A stretch of 5,083 nt of DNA, from NCBI GenBank assembly GCA_028876585.1, contig JAGWRL010000072.1:1-5083 (forward strand). Direction: 5' to 3'. Shown piece by piece: positions 1 through 5,080 of this stretch. Numbering within the stretch: position 1 is the first letter of the stretch; every line of letters begins with the position of its first letter. The stretch comes from Pseudomonadota bacterium. GTDB lineage: Bacteria; Pseudomonadota; Alphaproteobacteria; Rhizobiales; Beijerinckiaceae. The notes under the pieces are model-generated. The model was not told the DNA's origin. It saw nothing but the letters and a program-made list of their open reading frames with translations, and ran no database searches. Position numbers and translations under genes: made by a program.

Positions 1-1
1 C

Positions 2-82
2 GGCGGCGCCCGGCCGCCGCGCAGCGGCCCTCCCCGCAGCGGCCCGCCGCGCGGCAAAGGGCCGCGAAAGCCGCGCGGCTAA
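2..82 (+). CDS. C-terminal tail of a probable RluB-type rRNA pseudouridine synthase (partial)
   Basis: An open frame enters from the left edge and ends at TAA 80-82. The 26 visible residues are only Gly, Ala, Arg, Pro, Ser and Lys, ending in GKGPRKPRG. Such basic, disordered tails are known at the C-terminus of alphaproteobacterial large-subunit pseudouridine synthases of the RluB/RsuA family, and such a gene commonly precedes rsmD in this group. The catalytic domain is outside the window, so the family name is inferred from tail composition and neighbourhood only. The stop codon directly abuts the rsmD ATG, which suggests co-transcription and translational coupling. Another protein with an Arg/Pro-rich tail cannot be excluded. 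Confidence 0.6.
   Translation, partial: GGARPPRSGPPRSGPPRGKGPRKPRG
20..49 (+). repeat. Short in-frame tandem repeat encoding RSGPP twice
   Basis: CGCAGCGGCCC occurs at 20-30 and again at 35-45, exactly 15 nt (five codons) apart. It encodes RSGPP-RSGPP in the disordered tail. Replication slippage in a low-complexity tail is the simplest explanation. Confidence 0.6.
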
Positions 83-664
83 ATGCGGGTCGTCGGCGGC
101 CGGCTGAAAGGGCGCGCGATTCTCGCGCCCGCCTCGCGCGCGATCCGGCCGACGTCGGACCGGTTGCGCGAGGCTTTGTTCGACATTCTCGCGCACGCCC
201 ATGTCGGCCGGCTCGAAGGCGCGCGCGTGGTCGATCTGTTCGCCGGCTCCGGCGCGCTGGGGATCGAGGCGTTGTCGCGCGGCGCGAGCTTCGCGTTGTT
301 CGTCGACAACGGCGCCGAGGCGCGCGCGCTGCTGCGCGGCAATGTCGAGGCGCTGGCGCTCGGCGGCGTGACGCGCATCTGGCGCGCCGACGCGGCCAGG
401 CTCGGCAAGGCGCCGTCGGCGCCGCCGTTCGACCTCGCCTTTCTCGATCCGCCCTACGATCAAAACCTCGCCCCCCCGGCGTTGGCCGCGCTGGTCGCCG
501 GCGGCTGGCTCGCGCCGGATGCGCTGGTCGTGGTCGAGGAGAGCGCCAAGGCGGCGCTGGCCGCCCCGCCGGGGCTGTTCGTTATCGACGAGCGCGTCTA
601 TGGCGACACAAAGCTGGTCTTCTTCTCCACGACGGCGTCGGAAACGCTTGATCCCAGCGGCTGA
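83..664 (+). CDS. rsmD: 16S rRNA (guanine(966)-N(2))-methyltransferase RsmD
   Basis: This 193-residue cytoplasmic protein matches the RsmD family, which transfers a methyl group from S-adenosylmethionine to N2 of G966 of 16S rRNA during 30S assembly. The N-terminus has the family signature MRVVGGRLKGR (1-11), followed by RPTSDRLREALFDIL (22-36). The SAM-binding motif I, DLFAGSGALGIEALSRGA, lies at 51-68, with an acidic residue (D75) ending the next strand as expected for ribose contact. The catalytic motif IV, DPPY, is at 122-125, typical of amino-methyltransferases. Length is normal for the family (about 180-200). The start is the ATG immediately after the upstream TAA. No good Shine-Dalgarno site is visible, so reinitiation after the upstream gene is likely. 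The C-terminus (VYGDTKLVFF, then a short tail) is also typical. All key motifs are intact. Confidence 0.95.
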   Translation: MRVVGGRLKGRAILAPASRAIRPTSDRLREALFDILAHAHVGRLEGARVVDLFAGSGALGIEALSRGASFALFVDNGAEARALLRGNVEALALGGVTRIWRADAARLGKAPSAPPFDLAFLDPPYDQNLAPPALAALVAGGWLAPDALVVVEESAKAALAAPPGLFVIDERVYGDTKLVFFSTTASETLDPSG

Positions 665-676
665 ATCGGGCATAGG
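648..676 (+). promoter_or_regulatory. Candidate sigma-70-type promoter for rpmJ
   Basis: TTGATC (648-653) and CATAGG (671-676) are separated by 17 nt, resembling -35 and -10 hexamers of the alphaproteobacterial housekeeping sigma factor (4/6 and 3/6 matches to TTGACA/TATAAT). The -35 box overlaps the last codons of rsmD. A transcript would start near 683 and leave a leader of about 50 nt before rpmJ. Independent transcription of rpmJ would fit the high demand for a ribosomal protein. Assigned by eye only. Confidence 0.4.
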
Positions 677-733
677 ACCGGCCGAACTGGAGACCGTGGG
701 TTCATCCCGCAGCGTCAAAATCTCGGGTGAGCC

Positions 734-859
734 ATGAAAGTCCGCAATTCCCTCAAGTCCTTGCGCAACCGTCACCGCGACAACCGGCTGGTGCGCCGCA
801 AGGGCCGCGTCTACATCATCAACAAGACGCAGAAGCGCTTCAAGGCGCGCCAGGGCTAA
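734..859 (+). CDS. rpmJ: 50S ribosomal protein L36 (cysteine-free form)
   Basis: This 41-codon gene encodes [16 protein letters not shown] followed by [20 protein letters not shown] and KARQG. That is a full-length bacterial L36 of the alphaproteobacterial type, a small basic protein bound to 23S rRNA in the large subunit. It has no cysteine and only one histidine, so it lacks the zinc-ribbon ligands of the shorter C+ form (about 38 aa) and belongs to the C- form, which works without zinc. The start ATG follows GGTGA (726-730) with a tight 3-nt gap. It stands alone rather than in a large ribosomal-protein operon, as is usual for L36 in alphaproteobacteria. Its small size makes it easy to miss in automated ORF calls. 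Confidence 0.95.
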   Translation: MKVRNSLKSLRNRHRDNRLVRRKGRVYIINKTQKRFKARQG

Positions 860-868
860 GCCCAGGCT

Positions 869-897
869 TTGACCGCGCTCGCGCGGGGCGCTAGTTT
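869..897 (+). promoter_or_regulatory. Candidate promoter of the TPR-hydrolase-dehydrogenase unit
   Basis: TTGACC (869-874, 5/6 match to TTGACA) and TAGTTT (892-897, 3/6 match to TATAAT) lie exactly 17 nt apart in very GC-rich DNA. The expected transcription start is about 903-905, on or next to the ATG at 905, which would give a leaderless mRNA. The in-frame TTG at 869 is thus better read as part of a -35 box than as a start codon. Confidence 0.55.
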
Positions 898-904
898 GCC
901 CCGC
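883..904 (+). repeat. Perfect 7-bp inverted repeat abutting the TPR gene ATG
   Basis: GCGGGGC (883-889) and GCCCCGC (898-904) are perfect inverted copies around an 8-nt loop, GCTAGTTT, which contains the proposed -10 box. RNA reading through from rpmJ would fold into a GC hairpin ending one base before the ATG at 905. No U tract follows, so it is not a canonical intrinsic terminator. A hairpin role in limiting read-through translation or transcription is inference. Confidence 0.55.
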
Positions 905-1522
905 ATGAGGCGGATTGCTTTCACGCTCGCGCTCGCGCTGGGGCTTTCGCCCGTTGGCGCCTTTCCCGGTTCTTACCAGCCGAAGGGCTATTCCGCACCC
1001 AATGCGCCCGCGCCGCCGCAGGAGCCGGTCGAGACTTCGCCCGCCCGGCGGATCGACCGGCTTTACCAGCGGCTCGCCAAAACCCGCTATCCCGACGAAG
1101 CCGCCGGCATCCTCGGCGAGATCGACCGCGAGCGCGCGCAATCGGGCTCCGACGCCGCCGATCTGCTCTATGGCCGGGCGCAGAAGGCGCGCGCCAGCGC
1201 CAACCTGCCGCTGGCGCTGCAACTCTACGACGCGGTGCTGGCGCTCGATCCCGCCTGGTCGGAGGCGTGGAGCGCGCGCGCGACCGCGCGCTTCCAGTCC
1301 GGCGACCTCAAAGGCGCGATGGCCGATCTGGCGCAGACCCTGAAGCGCGAGCCGCGCGACGTCGGCGCGCTGGCGGGCCTGGGCGCGATCCTGCTCGATT
1401 CCGGCGAACCCGAAGCGGCTTTGCGCGCCTACGACCGCGCGCTGGCGCTCGCCCCCGCGTTAGCGCCGCTGCAAGAGGCGCGCGCCCGCGCACAGACCCA
1501 GGCGTGGAGCCGCGCGCCTTGA
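905..1522 (+). CDS. Exported tetratricopeptide repeat (TPR) protein
   Basis: This 205-residue protein has a clear signal peptide: basic start MRR, hydrophobic core to about residue 15, and likely cleavage after VGA (17-19). A Pro/Ala-rich linker follows (about 21-47), then a helical region and about three TPR units near 83-116, 119-150 and 153-184. Diagnostic positions include the A-x-x-x-Y-D-x-x-L-A-L-x-P pattern at 104-116 and again at 172-184. TPR arrays bind other proteins, so a periplasmic scaffold or adaptor role is likely, but no partner can be named. ATG 905 is preferred over the in-frame TTG at 869 because it places the signal peptide at the N-terminus and because TTG 869 coincides with a -35-like hexamer. 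The gene overlaps the next by 4 nt (TTGA), indicating an operon. Similar proteins beside rpmJ are known in alphaproteobacteria; function unknown. Confidence 0.85.
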   Translation: MRRIAFTLALALGLSPVGAFPGSYQPKGYSAPNAPAPPQEPVETSPARRIDRLYQRLAKTRYPDEAAGILGEIDRERAQSGSDAADLLYGRAQKARASANLPLALQLYDAVLALDPAWSEAWSARATARFQSGDLKGAMADLAQTLKREPRDVGALAGLGAILLDSGEPEAALRAYDRALALAPALAPLQEARARAQTQAWSRAP

Positions 1523-2493
1523 TCGAGGCGTGGGTCGGCGGCGCGGTCGCGGTTTCGTTCGGCTTCACCCTGCTGTTCTGCGTCGCGGTGCAACGGCGCT
1601 ACCCCCCGGTCGGCCATCGCGTCGACGTCGGCCCCGGCCGGCTGCATATCGTGGAGACGGCGCCGCGCGCGCCGGCGCGCGGCGTCGTGCTGCTGGTGCA
1701 TGGCGCCTCGGGCAATTTCGCCGACCCGCATGTGGCGCTGGCCGAACGTCTGGCGGACGCGGGTTTCCGCGTGTTCGCGGTCGATCGGCCGGGGCATGGC
1801 TATAGCGACCGGCTCGGCGGCCGCGCCGCCGCCTCGCCGCGCCGGCAGGCGGTCTGGATTCGCCGTGGCCTCGAAAGCCTCGGCGCGCGCGAGGCGATCG
1901 TCGTCGTCCATTCGCTCGCCGGCGTGCTCGGCCTGGCGATGGCGCTGGAGGCGCCGGCGTTCACGCGCGGGCTGGTGTTGCTGGCGCCGGTCAGCCATCC
2001 CTGGCGCACCGGCGTATCGTGGTATTACCGCGTCGCCGCGACGCCGGGGGTGGGCGCGCTGTTTCGCTGGCTGATCGCGCCGGCGGCCGGGCTGGCGTTG
2101 ACGCCGAGCGCCTTGCGCGCCGTGTTCGCGCCCCATCCGACGCCGCCCGATTACGCCCGCCGCACGAGAGTGGCGCTGCTGTTCCGTCCGTGGCATTTCC
2201 GCGCCAACGCCGAGGATTGCGTCGATCTCTGCGCCGAGGCGGCGGCGTTGTCGCCGCGCTATGGCGAGATCGTCGCGCCGACCGCGATCGTGATGGGGCG
2301 GGAGGACGAGGTCGTTTCGCTCGACATCCACGCCCGCGCCTGTATGCGCCAGATTCCCGGCGCGACGCTGCAACTGCTGCCCGGCGTCGGCCATTCCCCG
2401 CATTTCGCGGCGCCGGAAACGGTGGTCGCGGCGATCCTCGATGTGGCGGCGCGCGCGCGCGGCGTCACGCAACCCTGTTCGGAGCCGGCCTGA
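1519..2493 (+). CDS. Membrane-anchored alpha/beta-fold hydrolase
   Basis: From TTG 1519 this is a 324-residue alpha/beta hydrolase, normal length for the fold plus an N-terminal membrane segment (about 5-24). RR at 26-27 just after that segment suggests, by the positive-inside rule, that the catalytic domain faces the cytoplasm. The domain shows the oxyanion-loop motif HGAS (61-64), the strand-4 motif VDRPGHGYSDR (88-98), the nucleophile elbow VHSLAG (130-135, Ser132), the acid in GREDEVV (260-266, Asp263) and the histidine in GVGHSPHF (289-296, His292). This is a full Ser-Asp-His triad. The elbow has Val where Gly is usual before His-Ser. A helical lid probably spans 160-230. The start is chosen for GGAG at 1506-1509, 9 nt upstream, and the TTGA overlap with the TPR stop. 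GTG 1504 is an alternative adding five residues. The substrate (ester, lactone, epoxide or other) cannot be deduced. Confidence 0.85.
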   Translation: MIEAWVGGAVAVSFGFTLLFCVAVQRRYPPVGHRVDVGPGRLHIVETAPRAPARGVVLLVHGASGNFADPHVALAERLADAGFRVFAVDRPGHGYSDRLGGRAAASPRRQAVWIRRGLESLGAREAIVVVHSLAGVLGLAMALEAPAFTRGLVLLAPVSHPWRTGVSWYYRVAATPGVGALFRWLIAPAAGLALTPSALRAVFAPHPTPPDYARRTRVALLFRPWHFRANAEDCVDLCAEAAALSPRYGEIVAPTAIVMGREDEVVSLDIHARACMRQIPGATLQLLPGVGHSPHFAAPETVVAAILDVAARARGVTQPCSEPA

Positions 2494-3794
2494 TGGATTT
2501 TTCCAGCGCATTCGCCCGCCTTGTCGCCGGCGTCGGGGCGGCGACCGTCGTCTGGCGGCGCATGGCCGGCGTTCCCTCCGAGCAAGCCGTCGGGCCACGG
2601 CCGGAAATCCCGCAGGCGCGGCCGCAGGGCATGTTGCCGACGCTGAAAATGCCGACCGCGCGCGGCTGGGAGGCCGGCCGCACGCCGACGCCGGCGCCGG
2701 GGCTGAAGGTCAACGCCTTCGCCGCCGGCCTGAAACATCCGCGCTGGCTGCATGTGCTGCCCAACGGCGATGTGCTGGCAGCCGAGGCGCTGCAACAGGA
2801 TCAGCCGGTGAAATCGGTGTTCGATTACGCCATGACGGCGACGATGCGCCGCGCCGCCGCGCTCGGCGTCAGCCCCAACCGCATCACGCTGCTGCGCGAC
2901 GCCGACGGCGACGGCGTGGCGGAGACGCGCGCCGTCTATCTCGACGGCCTCAACCAGCCTTTCGGCATGGCGCTGGTCGGCGAGACTTTCTACGTCGGCG
3001 CCACCGACGGGTTGATGGCCTTCCCCTACCAACCCGGCGCGATGAAACTCGCCGGTCCCGCGCGAAAGCTCGCCGCCTTCAAGCCGGGCGGCCACTGGAC
3101 CCGCAGCCTGCTGGCGACGCCGGACGGCGCGGCGATCTATGTCGGCGTCGGCTCGCAGACCAATATCGCCGACGAGGGTTTTGCGGTCGAGGAAGGCCGC
3201 GCGGCGATCCACCGCTACGACATCGCCTCGGGCCGCTGCGAAATATTCGCCGGCGGCCTGCGCAATCCTGTCGGCCTCGCCTTCGAGCCGACCACGGGGG
3301 CGCTGTGGACGGTCGTCAACGAGCGCGACGGGCTCGGCGACGAGACCCCGCCCGATTACCTCACCAGCGTGCGTGAGGGCGGCTTCTACGGCTGGCCCTG
3401 GTGCTATTGGGATCGCGTCGTCGACGACCGCGTGCCCGCCAATCCCGCCATGGTCGCCAAAGCGATCCAGCCGGATTTCGCGCTCGGCGGCCACACCGCC
3501 TCGCTCGGCCTGTGCTGGCTGCCGGCCGGCGTGTTGCCCGGCTTCGGCGACGGCATGGTGATCGGCCAGCACGGCTCGTGGAACCGCAGCACGCTCAGCG
3601 GCTACCGGGTCGTGCACGCGCCGTTCGAGAACGGCCGCCCTTGCGGGCCGCCGCGCGACATGCTCACCGGCTTCCTCTCGCCCGACGAGGCGTTTTCCCA
3701 TGGCCGCCCGGTCGGCGTGGCGCTCGGGCCGGATGGATCGCTGCTGGTCGCCGACGACGTCGGCGATGTCGTCTGGCGCGTCACCGGCGCGTAA
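2493..3794 (+). CDS. Sorbosone dehydrogenase-like PQQ-dependent sugar dehydrogenase (beta-propeller)
   Basis: The 433-residue product resembles the L-sorbosone dehydrogenase/soluble glucose dehydrogenase family, six-bladed propellers that use PQQ to oxidise sugars or aldehydes in the periplasm. Family marks include HPRWLHVLPNGDVLAAE (82-98), a DADGDGVAE calcium-like loop (136-144), GGHWTRSL (199-206; His201 aligns by motif with the catalytic His of soluble GDH), GGLRNPVGLAF (254-264; Arg-Asn matching the PQQ-contacting pair), NERDGLGDE (276-284), EGGFYGWPWCYWD (295-307), QHGSWNR (359-365) and GRPVGVALGPDGSLLVADD (404-422). ATG 2493 overlaps the hydrolase TGA by one base and has GGAG at 2481-2484, 8 nt upstream. 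The N-terminus has only a short apolar stretch (10-21) followed by RR, not a clean signal peptide. Family membership is firm; substrate, PQQ use and location are inferred. Confidence 0.87.
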   Translation: MDFSSAFARLVAGVGAATVVWRRMAGVPSEQAVGPRPEIPQARPQGMLPTLKMPTARGWEAGRTPTPAPGLKVNAFAAGLKHPRWLHVLPNGDVLAAEALQQDQPVKSVFDYAMTATMRRAAALGVSPNRITLLRDADGDGVAETRAVYLDGLNQPFGMALVGETFYVGATDGLMAFPYQPGAMKLAGPARKLAAFKPGGHWTRSLLATPDGAAIYVGVGSQTNIADEGFAVEEGRAAIHRYDIASGRCEIFAGGLRNPVGLAFEPTTGALWTVVNERDGLGDETPPDYLTSVREGGFYGWPWCYWDRVVDDRVPANPAMVAKAIQPDFALGGHTASLGLCWLPAGVLPGFGDGMVIGQHGSWNRSTLSGYRVVHAPFENGRPCGPPRDMLTGFLSPDEAFSHGRPVGVALGPDGSLLVADDVGDVVWRVTGA

Positions 3795-3816
3795 GCCGCT
3801 GACATCAATGTGATCT

Positions 3817-3839
3817 GCAAAAAGAGCGGCCGTTTTTGC
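3817..3839 (+). terminator. Weak terminator-like hairpin after the dehydrogenase gene
   Basis: GCAAAAA (3817-3823) pairs with TTTTTGC (3833-3839) around a 9-nt GC-rich loop, 22 nt after the TAA. The A-tract and T-tract are within the stem rather than after a GC stem, so this is not a textbook intrinsic terminator. An overlapping alternative stem is GCCGTT (3829-3834) with AACGGC (3844-3849). It is the only A/T-rich patch in the gap and the most likely 3' end of the upstream unit. Confidence 0.3.
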
Positions 3840-3859
3840 GTGCAACGGCGGCAAACGCC

Positions 3860-3888
3860 TTGCGGGCGCCGCTCCGCTCTGGCATGTT
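3860..3888 (+). promoter_or_regulatory. Weak candidate promoter for the substrate-binding protein gene
   Basis: TTGCGG (3860-3865) and CATGTT (3883-3888) are 17 nt apart, each 3/6 to the sigma-70 consensus. Transcription would begin near 3895 and give a leader of about 64 nt containing the hairpin at 3914-3940. The match is poor, so an activator or other sigma factor may be involved; no operator is convincingly visible. Confidence 0.3.
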
Positions 3889-3913
3889 AGCTCCATCGTC
3901 CTACGAAAGGGCG

Positions 3914-3940
3914 GCGCCGAGGGGCGGAAAGCCCCGGCGC
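3914..3940 (+). promoter_or_regulatory. Strong GC-rich stem-loop in the leader of the binding-protein gene
   Basis: GCGCC (3914-3918) and GGGGC (3921-3925) pair with GCCCC (3931-3935) and GGCGC (3936-3940). This gives 10 G-C pairs with a 2-nt GA bulge and a GGAAA loop. It ends 5 nt before the Shine-Dalgarno region. No U-tract follows, so termination is unlikely. mRNA stabilisation or control of ribosome access is possible. Pairing is seen directly; function is inference. Confidence 0.55.
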
Positions 3941-3944
3941 AAAC

Positions 3945-3952
3945 AGGGAGGT
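3945..3952 (+). promoter_or_regulatory. Strong Shine-Dalgarno site fixing the start at 3959
   Basis: AGGGAGGT, with core GGGAGG at 3946-3951, lies 7 nt before ATG 3959. It is the best ribosome-binding site in the window and rules against the in-frame upstream TTG at 3836. It suggests a highly translated product, as usual for periplasmic binding proteins. Confidence 0.85.
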
Positions 3953-3958
3953 CACGCC

Positions 3959-5080
3959 ATGAAATTGCGCGTATCTGCGCTTGCGCTCGCCGCCGTTTTC
4001 GCCGCCACAGCGGCTTTCGCCGGGCCGAAAATCGTTCCCGGCCCCGGCGCCGACGCCCAATGCTTCAAACCCTGGTCGGACAAGACCAAGTTCTTCCAAT
4101 GGCAGAAGAAGCCCGGCCCCTATCGCATCGCGCTGGTCAACGGCTTCGTCGGCAACATCTGGCGCATTCAGATGGTCAAGACCGCCAAGGCCTTCGCCGA
4201 AACGCCCGGCATCAAGGAGAACCTGAAAGAGTTCAAGGTCGTCTCCACCGGCACCGACGTCGCCGCCCAGCTCGGCGCGATGGAGGACTTCATCAACCAG
4301 GGCTTTGACGCGATCGTCACCATCGCCGTCGCGCCCGACGGGTTCGACCGCATCATCCGCCTGGCCGACAAGAACAACGTCGTCGTGGTGCCGTTCGACA
4401 ACATCCTCGACACCGACAAGGTGATGATGGTCAACGAGGATCAGCACGCGATGGGCGTGATGTCGGCCCATTGGCTGATCGACCAGATGGGCAAGACCTC
4501 GGGCGACATTCTCGAAGTGCGCGGCCTGCCCGGCAATTCGGTCGATCGCGATCGCCACCTCGGCTTCCGCGAAGTGATGGAGGCGGCGCCGAACAAGTTC
4601 AACATCACCGAGGTGGTCGGCAACTGGGACCCCGGCACCTCGCAGAAAGTCACCGCCGACGCGCTCGCCGTGCACAAGCATTTCGACGGCGTGTTCACCC
4701 AGGGCGGCAGCGACGGCACGGTGCGCGCGATGATGGACGCCCATCATCCGTTCGTGCCGATGGCGGGCGAAGGCGAAAACCGCTTCCGGGTGCAGATCGC
4801 CGATTATAACAAGGAAGGCCTGAAAGGCATGTCCTACGGCCAGTCGCCCGCCCTGGTGGCGATCGCGATGAAGGCGGCGATCTCGGCGCTGCAAGGCAAT
4901 GTGATGCCGCAACTGGTGTCGATCCCGATTCCGGTGGCCGACTACAACACGCTGAAGGCGGGCGAAAACTACTTCCCCGACCTCAAGGCCGACTTCTTCG
5001 CCCCCAACCAGTTCCTGCCCTGCGGCGTCACCTTCACCGCGCCGCAGATCATGTCGCAGAGCGAGGCGAACACCAAGTAG
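3959..5080 (+). CDS. Periplasmic sugar-type ABC transporter substrate-binding protein
   Basis: This 373-residue precursor begins with a classic signal peptide, MKLRVSALALAAVFAATAAFA, cleaved after AFA (19-21). The mature part has the two-lobe layout of the ribose/xylose-type periplasmic binding proteins (Peripla_BP_4-like, RbsB class). The first strand is YRIALVNGF (55-63), followed by GNIWR (65-69) where these proteins contact ligand. Next come AQLGAMEDFINQGFDAIV (103-120), VVVVPFDN (141-148), the hinge-region motif RGLPGNSVDRDRHLGFR (188-204), DGVFTQGGSDGTVRAM (243-258) and AGEGEN (269-274). It is longer than RbsB (about 296). The only two cysteines, C35 and C355, may form a disulfide. It would deliver a solute to an inner-membrane ABC permease whose genes probably follow beyond the right edge. 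The ligand is unknown; a carbohydrate or polyol is inferred from the family. Confidence 0.9.
   Translation: MKLRVSALALAAVFAATAAFAGPKIVPGPGADAQCFKPWSDKTKFFQWQKKPGPYRIALVNGFVGNIWRIQMVKTAKAFAETPGIKENLKEFKVVSTGTDVAAQLGAMEDFINQGFDAIVTIAVAPDGFDRIIRLADKNNVVVVPFDNILDTDKVMMVNEDQHAMGVMSAHWLIDQMGKTSGDILEVRGLPGNSVDRDRHLGFREVMEAAPNKFNITEVVGNWDPGTSQKVTADALAVHKHFDGVFTQGGSDGTVRAMMDAHHPFVPMAGEGENRFRVQIADYNKEGLKGMSYGQSPALVAIAMKAAISALQGNVMPQLVSIPIPVADYNTLKAGENYFPDLKADFFAPNQFLPCGVTFTAPQIMSQSEANTK

Noticed and set aside
1..82. GC-rich repetitive start of the window as a non-coding repeat or CRISPR-like array
   Set aside because: It reads cleanly as an Arg/Gly/Pro-rich protein tail ending in TAA. There are only two 11-nt copies, in frame, with no spacer structure.
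1267..1518. N-terminal extension of the hydrolase frame overlapping the TPR gene
   Set aside because: The extension is Arg/Ala/Pro-rich and lies out of frame over the TPR coding region. The hydrolase membrane segment and a GGAG site support a start at 1519 (or 1504).
2019..2492. N-terminal extension of the dehydrogenase frame overlapping the hydrolase gene
   Set aside because: It is the out-of-frame shadow of the hydrolase C-terminal half. ATG 2493 with GGAG 8 nt upstream and the TGATG overlap is the better start.
1429..2598. Long minus-strand open frame (389 codons) opposite the hydrolase gene
   Set aside because: Its product is Arg/Ala/Gln/His-rich low complexity with no recognisable domain. 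Such antisense frames are expected when the true gene uses G/C at third positions, and the + strand has a full alpha/beta hydrolase.
3802..3814. Small palindromes ACAT-CA-ATGT and ATCA-ATG-TGAT as a possible operator
   Set aside because: Arms are only 4 bp and do not extend, so chance is a sufficient explanation.
3880..3895. Sigma-54-like TGGCAT element before the binding-protein gene
   Set aside because: The -24-like TGGCA is present, but the -12 GC is absent at the required spacing (CC instead), so the promoter class is not supported.
2259..3896. Minus-strand open frame of 545 codons opposite the dehydrogenase gene
   Set aside because: It is a composition-driven shadow; the + strand frame holds all propeller family motifs. 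No promoter or ribosome site was seen for it.
3836..3958. Upstream extension of the binding-protein frame from TTG 3836
   Set aside because: It would bury a perfect signal peptide 41 residues inside the protein and ignores the strong ribosome site before ATG 3959.
3887..4912. Minus-strand open frame of 341 codons opposite the binding-protein gene
   Set aside because: His/Asp/Gly-rich sequence with no domain, opposite a well-supported secreted binding protein with a strong Shine-Dalgarno site.
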